Shown here in pieces: positions 21,641 to 26,791 of a stretch of DNA of 26,791 nt; the stretch's first letter is position 1, and every line of letters begins with the position of its first letter. Under the pieces are notes generated by a model. The model was not told the DNA's origin. It ran no database searches and saw nothing but the letters and a program-made list of their open reading frames with translations. The stretch is from contig NW_003158736.1 in the NCBI RefSeq assembly GCF_000003605.2, positions 152,943 through 179,733 on the forward strand, read 5' to 3'. This DNA is from Saccoglossus kowalevskii. Lineage: Eukaryota; Hemichordata; Enteropneusta; Harrimaniidae. A program made the position numbers and the translations under genes.

Positions 21641-24132
21641 ACTTCTGTATCTTGGCATTTGATGAGGGGCTAGGTAGGTATACTATTACGGTGCTTACAT
21701 CTGTACCGTGCCCCTTTAGCAACGTAAGAGAAAACAGACGCGAACACGTTACGACGACGTAAACAGTGGGGTTCACCCTCTCCCCACCGCCACCGGCGTA
21801 ACTGTTACGTAATAGTAAAATCATCGTAAAGACTGATGAAAGCACGTTACACCGACGTAATTGGCGGATGAAATACCGGAGACCATTCGAAAAGGATGTT
21901 CATTGGCGTCCTAAACTGAATTTTACTGCTCGGGCAATTGTATTTAAGCTTAACTTATTTCAAAGTAGGCACGCAACGTGTGTCAATTTTTAAGTCAGTT
22001 TAGGTTCTTATATGGTCTTTGTTGTCAATTACTACCGATCGAATGATAAAAAACACATTAATAAATATATGGTGAGACGATATATTGTCTATCTACAAGT
22101 CAGTGCCATTGCGTGCCTTATCAAGTGACTGCCATCTTTACGCATCTTGTAAGAATTGTAGGTGTGAACGCAATATATTAAAATCTTTATCTGTTTTTAC
22201 CTGGCGCAACTACGTCGACGTAACTTTTTCTAGCGGGAACACGGTATGTGCATCAACCTAAACTCTAAACCTAAGGCCAAAGCACGTATCTTTTTTATAT
22301 TGACTTTAATATTAACTTGAGAATTGGCCAAATTTTCAATCGCAAATCTCTTTTAAGTTGCCAATACAGTCGCCACGCAGTGCGCTAATGAACTTTCTGA
22401 AAATATTTTTTTTTTAATTATACTCGCGTTCGACGTAATTCGTTGCATGGGACCCTGTAGAACACGACGCGAATCAGTGTCAACTATGATGAATTAGTAC
22501 CATGGCAACTAATGAGCCCCGATATCCTATCATAAAAAAATCCTATTGTCCGTGAACCTGAGTAGATTCCATGGCGAATGGATGTTGGCGTGTAATTTAA
22601 ATTGCACCGAGTACAACGGGGAAATTGACAATGTAATATGTATGTATTTATTCGACTCATATTGTTAATGAAAACAGAAAAAAATCGAGTATTCGAGATG
22701 CCTCAACTTTTGCAAACAATTGGAAGTCAAACTTGGATCTTAGCAACACGATAATTTTAATCGAATCGCTATGGTGTGCGTGCTTCAGCGATATCTTCAC
22801 TGCTTCCCGGCAGAAGGAGTCACGAGTTAGCTCATTTGTCCGCAGCGGATATAGTGACATACGTTGTCATGGTGAACTAATTGTATCGATAAACTTCATC
22901 AATGCGTCGATGCATTGGTTGCTGATCAGAATATGATCCCGTCTGGTAATGAGCGGACGGAGCCATCATACGTCTTATTTTAGTAAACATCAAACAGTGT
23001 TAAAGTCACATATTTTTAAATTTCGGGAATACATTTTAAAAAAAGTAGCAATTTTCGACCACGACCACTGCAACCATGTCACATGACAGAGAGAATCAGT
23101 TGGTTCAGAACGGGAACAGAAACGACAAAATGTCGAGGAGTGCTTCACGCTTGATTTAGCCTCGTTCTAGAAAGTATTCATTTACTTCAAAAGACAGCAT
23201 TTATTTATCAGTTTCAGGGCGTAAAGCATTGCCCTGGGACATCATGCCTATAGCAGAGTGCCGATGAACTAGAACGCACACTGCAAAGCTGTCACCATCG
23301 TGACCTTTCAGCGGACATGGTCTTAGGGCGACGATGATAACACGACTTACTAAGTATCAATCATCTAGTCAGCAGCCGTTATTTCCATTTCATTAACTTG
23401 AATCGTATTCAAAATAAAGTTGTTGATGGAATTTCACCCCTTATCTGTGAATATCTTGGATTGAGGCGATATGTCGTTGACAGTAGAGTATATTAAACAG
23501 AGGAGCTGAGTGGACTCGTAATGATTTCAAATTAACTCGTTCGTAAAACGATGCGAATTGCACCAGATTAGCGATCTGAAATATGTTAAGCCCCATTTCC
23601 CAAGAAAACAAATCCCCCAACAAAGTTTTAAAGTTGCCAAGATACCGCGGGCTCTGTTACCTGTTTCAACATGATCGAAAACATAGAGGTTCGATTGTGT
23701 ACTACTAGGTGTCCTTGCAGTCGTTGTCATCCCAGTCATTTTCTTTTCGTCCAGGTAAGTTATGATAGTGTCCAACAAAATAACGTCTGTACGCGTCCTC
23801 ACAAATAATACATAACCATGTTGTAAAGTATGAACAAGTTAAAATAAAAAAAAAAATCCACACGGTGTGGTTTCTCAATATAAGCGATGACGTATACGAA
23901 ACGTAATACGGCATTAAACCCTTAATACACTATTTCGTAGGAGACTCATTCATTGACCTGTTTAATTATCAACTAACAGGATATTACTACGACTGAGCAT
24001 AAACCGTAAAATTAATTCCAGCCGTAAAATATAACCAGAAACTACGAATGACGGATTCTGTCGTGACTAGGAATATACGCAAACAAAAATTTTAGGTTAG
24101 AAAACAGTCACTAACATTTCTTCAGGCTAGAG
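21641..24132. other. Non-coding stretch with clustered CGACGTAA
   Basis: No recognised gene. CGACGTAA occurs exactly at 21755, 21853, 22216 and 22431. The first two lie within a longer near-repeat starting CACGTTAC (21745-21762 and 21843-21860, 16 of 18 bases equal). Further right, only short frames without coding character. Confidence 0.6.
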
Positions 24133-26791
24133 GCGCCCTCGTCTTTGCGGGGTTAATCTGTTCACAGGAGGCTTTCGACACCGGGGCATTAAGTTTCACA
24201 TTTAAAGTAACCAAACAGTCTGTTAACATAATACCAAAAAAGATGGGGTGTATGTTTCTGTGGAAACGAAAATTGTCATATTGCTGACCCCCGACGGTCG
24301 CAATTGAGAGTCAATTGTAGATTAAATAAAATGCTACTTTACGCCGTATTGTTTCATGTCAGTCGGATACATTGGGTAAATGACATACAATTTCCGCACG
24401 TGTTGTTGCCGTGAAGATTTCGACGAGGAATCGGCCGAGAACGAGGCGGTAATTGACCATTTAAATGGAGGTAACAGGTACGTGTTAACTGAGCAAGGCC
24501 ACGTGCACTTTTAACAGTTATTGTTGATCCGCTTAATATCAGCCCCACCCTTCCCGAGGGGCTTAACAAACTATGTGTCTATAATATACATTGTACAGGT
24601 AATTTAATCATGAAATCAAACTGTAGGTTCACTTTTCTTTCGGATTCTTTTATGTCCATCAGTACTCGCTGTTAGAAAGCTAAGATTCACGACCACAAAG
24701 AGCTCCACATTCTGACAATCTCCTACGGTTAAACAAAACTATCACGGCAATAATTTACACACATTTTCTCTTATATGAAACGTTTTAAATTTGTCATATT
24801 GAGCGTCCCTTTCCAAAGACTGTTTTCCTCCCGGGAATATCCTGATTGACAATCTTTAGGATCAGTTTGGAAACGTTGTCGTACATATCTTTACATACAC
24901 ACATATGACCCGACACATGATCACGTACCAACGTACGCAGAACAAAAAATGATCATGATAATAATGATGTACACCGCGTGACATTATTGCAGAAATGTTC
25001 AATTTAACTACATATCGACGGTCCAAACACCCCATGTATGTCGTGTCCATACCTATCTTACGACTCACCTCGGCGTGTTGCTTATAACGGTGGCTATAGA
25101 TCATCCCAAGTATATACGGTGTATATATTACTAGTAACTGGAATTGTCTACCATTGAAACGGGAGTCCGTGACAAGCAATAATTGTTTTATTATTATTTT
25201 CTTTTCCTTTCATCGCTACACGAATCACATAAAGATCGTAATGACATGCTTGCGGCTGACACCGTGAAACGAACAATATACAGTGGGAATAAAAAAGAAA
25301 ATAATGTTTTAATGGTGTCTCACAACTGAATAAGGTAAATTGGCAATGCGTGTTTCGGACCGAAATCGGACCATACTTTATAAAAATGATGACGTGACAC
25401 CCATACAGCGGGTCAGCGTGGTTTCGTATTTAACTGTGTTCGCTAGTGAATCGACCAAGCTAAGTCGAACTCATGAAGTGTTACGCTAAGAAATATTATC
25501 TTGGTCATTTAACGAGGGTCATCGTCCCGTAGCCGGTTGCTAAAATGGCCACTGTAAATGCAGTGTAACGTAAACACATACAACAAATAACACAAATGTT
25601 TATTTGAAGAGTAATGTTAACTAACGTCCCTATTTTGTTAATTGACATGTACATACAAAAACCCCGCTCAACTAAAATACCAAACATGTAAACGTGAAAT
25701 GCTATTTAATATCCTTGGGTCGTGCCACCAGGGTCATACCTGCACACTATTGACACGTACGACAATGCAAAGAAACAGTTACGTTGTGTCGTTGTCTGTT
25801 TGCCACATTTCTAAAGATTGACGGACAATACTGTTTTTTTTTTCTCTTCACAAAAGACGTCTTATCTGTTTGCCGTTGCGATACGACAAATATGTGATGA
25901 CGTCACAGATCAGCATCGCAATAAAACGTGATTCACTGCGAGGCCGTAAAATCTCCGAGTAAAACAGGAAGACAGATAACTAGTACGGATGTCGTGTTCG
26001 TGGATCTCTACGGTGAAATAAGAAAATAAACAGGCAGAGCGGAACGCTGATACTTTTTCAGCATAACTATGAGGTCTTTATTAACGATGGTCGCGGCTAA
26101 CACACTTTTGGGAGAGGAATTACCTGAAACTTTGCTAAATTATTTGTTGTGACTAGTGGCCGTTTTAAAATCCGCAGAAATAAACTTGGGATACTGAAAC
26201 AGTTTTTTGAATTACGAACCTCTGTTATATGTATTTTGCCCGATTTACGGTAACCCAAAAGGGCCACCAAAATAAGATTTACGCAATAGGGGAGAGGTAT
26301 GGCAAAATTATTGTTGCATTTGTTATTTGTCATTTATTCAATGGAACCTTTCATAATATCAAGAATTTGTATTAATTTTGAAATTTCCACATTTTTCACA
26401 GTTCTCATTGAACTTTGTCTTTTCTGATAACTTACAAATACAAGTATGACGCTCGCCACAGTATTATCTTCGCTGTCTGTAGGCGCCGCCATAAACCGCC
26501 GCTTTTATGACTGAAACTTGTATAAATGATTTGTATACGTCTCCTAAACTAGTACTCAAATGAATTTCTTCCATGATTTTTGGTATGTAGGTGTCTGTGG
26601 CTTGACCTCATTCCAATTTGTGTATTTCGTGACAGTATCTCCAATTCTCTATTTTTGGCGAATAAGTTTGGTCAAGAATAGGCCCGATTGCTTCGATACG
26701 TAAGCACGGGTCTTCAATTGTGATTTGGATTTTTTTTTTGTCATTTTGTCATTGAAACGTACGATGGGGATTTTTATCAGATTTACTTTTG
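24133..26791. other. Non-coding stretch to the right edge
   Basis: No recognised gene; frames are under 106 codons and lack family motifs. Notable small sites are GCGCCCTC at 24133, the palindrome CCATTTAAATGG at 24457-24468 and TGACGTCA at 25898. Confidence 0.65.

Noticed and set aside
22360-22390. Fourth TIR-element copy (GTCGCCACGCAGTGCGC)
   Set aside because: Only about 15 bases resemble the element end; no matching interior or opposite end.
24457-24468. SRF CArG box (CCATTTAAATGG)
   Set aside because: It has eight A/T bases between CC and GG instead of six.

Overview
The window looks like nuclear DNA of an invertebrate bilaterian animal. It is AT-rich with long non-coding stretches, simple repeats (TTG and TTTA runs, poly-T) and small dispersed repeats. 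It carries one clear animal developmental gene, a forkhead transcription factor of the FoxE class. No bacterial, phage or plasmid organisation is visible. The FoxE C-terminus lacks the long alanine tract of vertebrate FOXE1, which fits an invertebrate; the phylum cannot be fixed from this sequence.

Layout. Bases 1 to about 3107 are one minisatellite of roughly 100 units of 30 bp (with 29-, 28- and 22-bp variants), entering from outside the left edge and decaying at its right edge. Bases 3108-6643 are AT-rich non-coding sequence leading to FoxE. The FoxE coding region is intronless at 6644-7945 (433 codons), followed by an AT-rich stretch with a good poly(A) signal at 9167. From there to the end I see no second recognisable gene. 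That part contains scattered regulatory-looking motifs (AP-1, CRE, CCAAT, GCGCCCTC), several clean hairpins, two short coding-like islands of unknown identity (13890-14207 minus, 20989-21192 plus), one possible 48-bp exon (9877-9924), and three related copies of a small terminal-inverted-repeat element (15151-15239, 21284-21417, about 21512-21640).

How it fits together. FoxE is a single-gene unit in a gene-poor neighbourhood, as is common for developmental regulators with large non-coding surroundings. The protein should bind DNA through its forkhead domain and probably represses through an eh1-type Groucho-binding motif. The flanking motif clusters could be part of its regulation or that of a neighbour outside the window, but this is inference only. 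The long open frames in the first 3 kb come from the minisatellite and are not evidence of a gene. I found no convincing undescribed system; the best leads are the TIR element family, the layered structure of the minisatellite, and the two coding-like islands.
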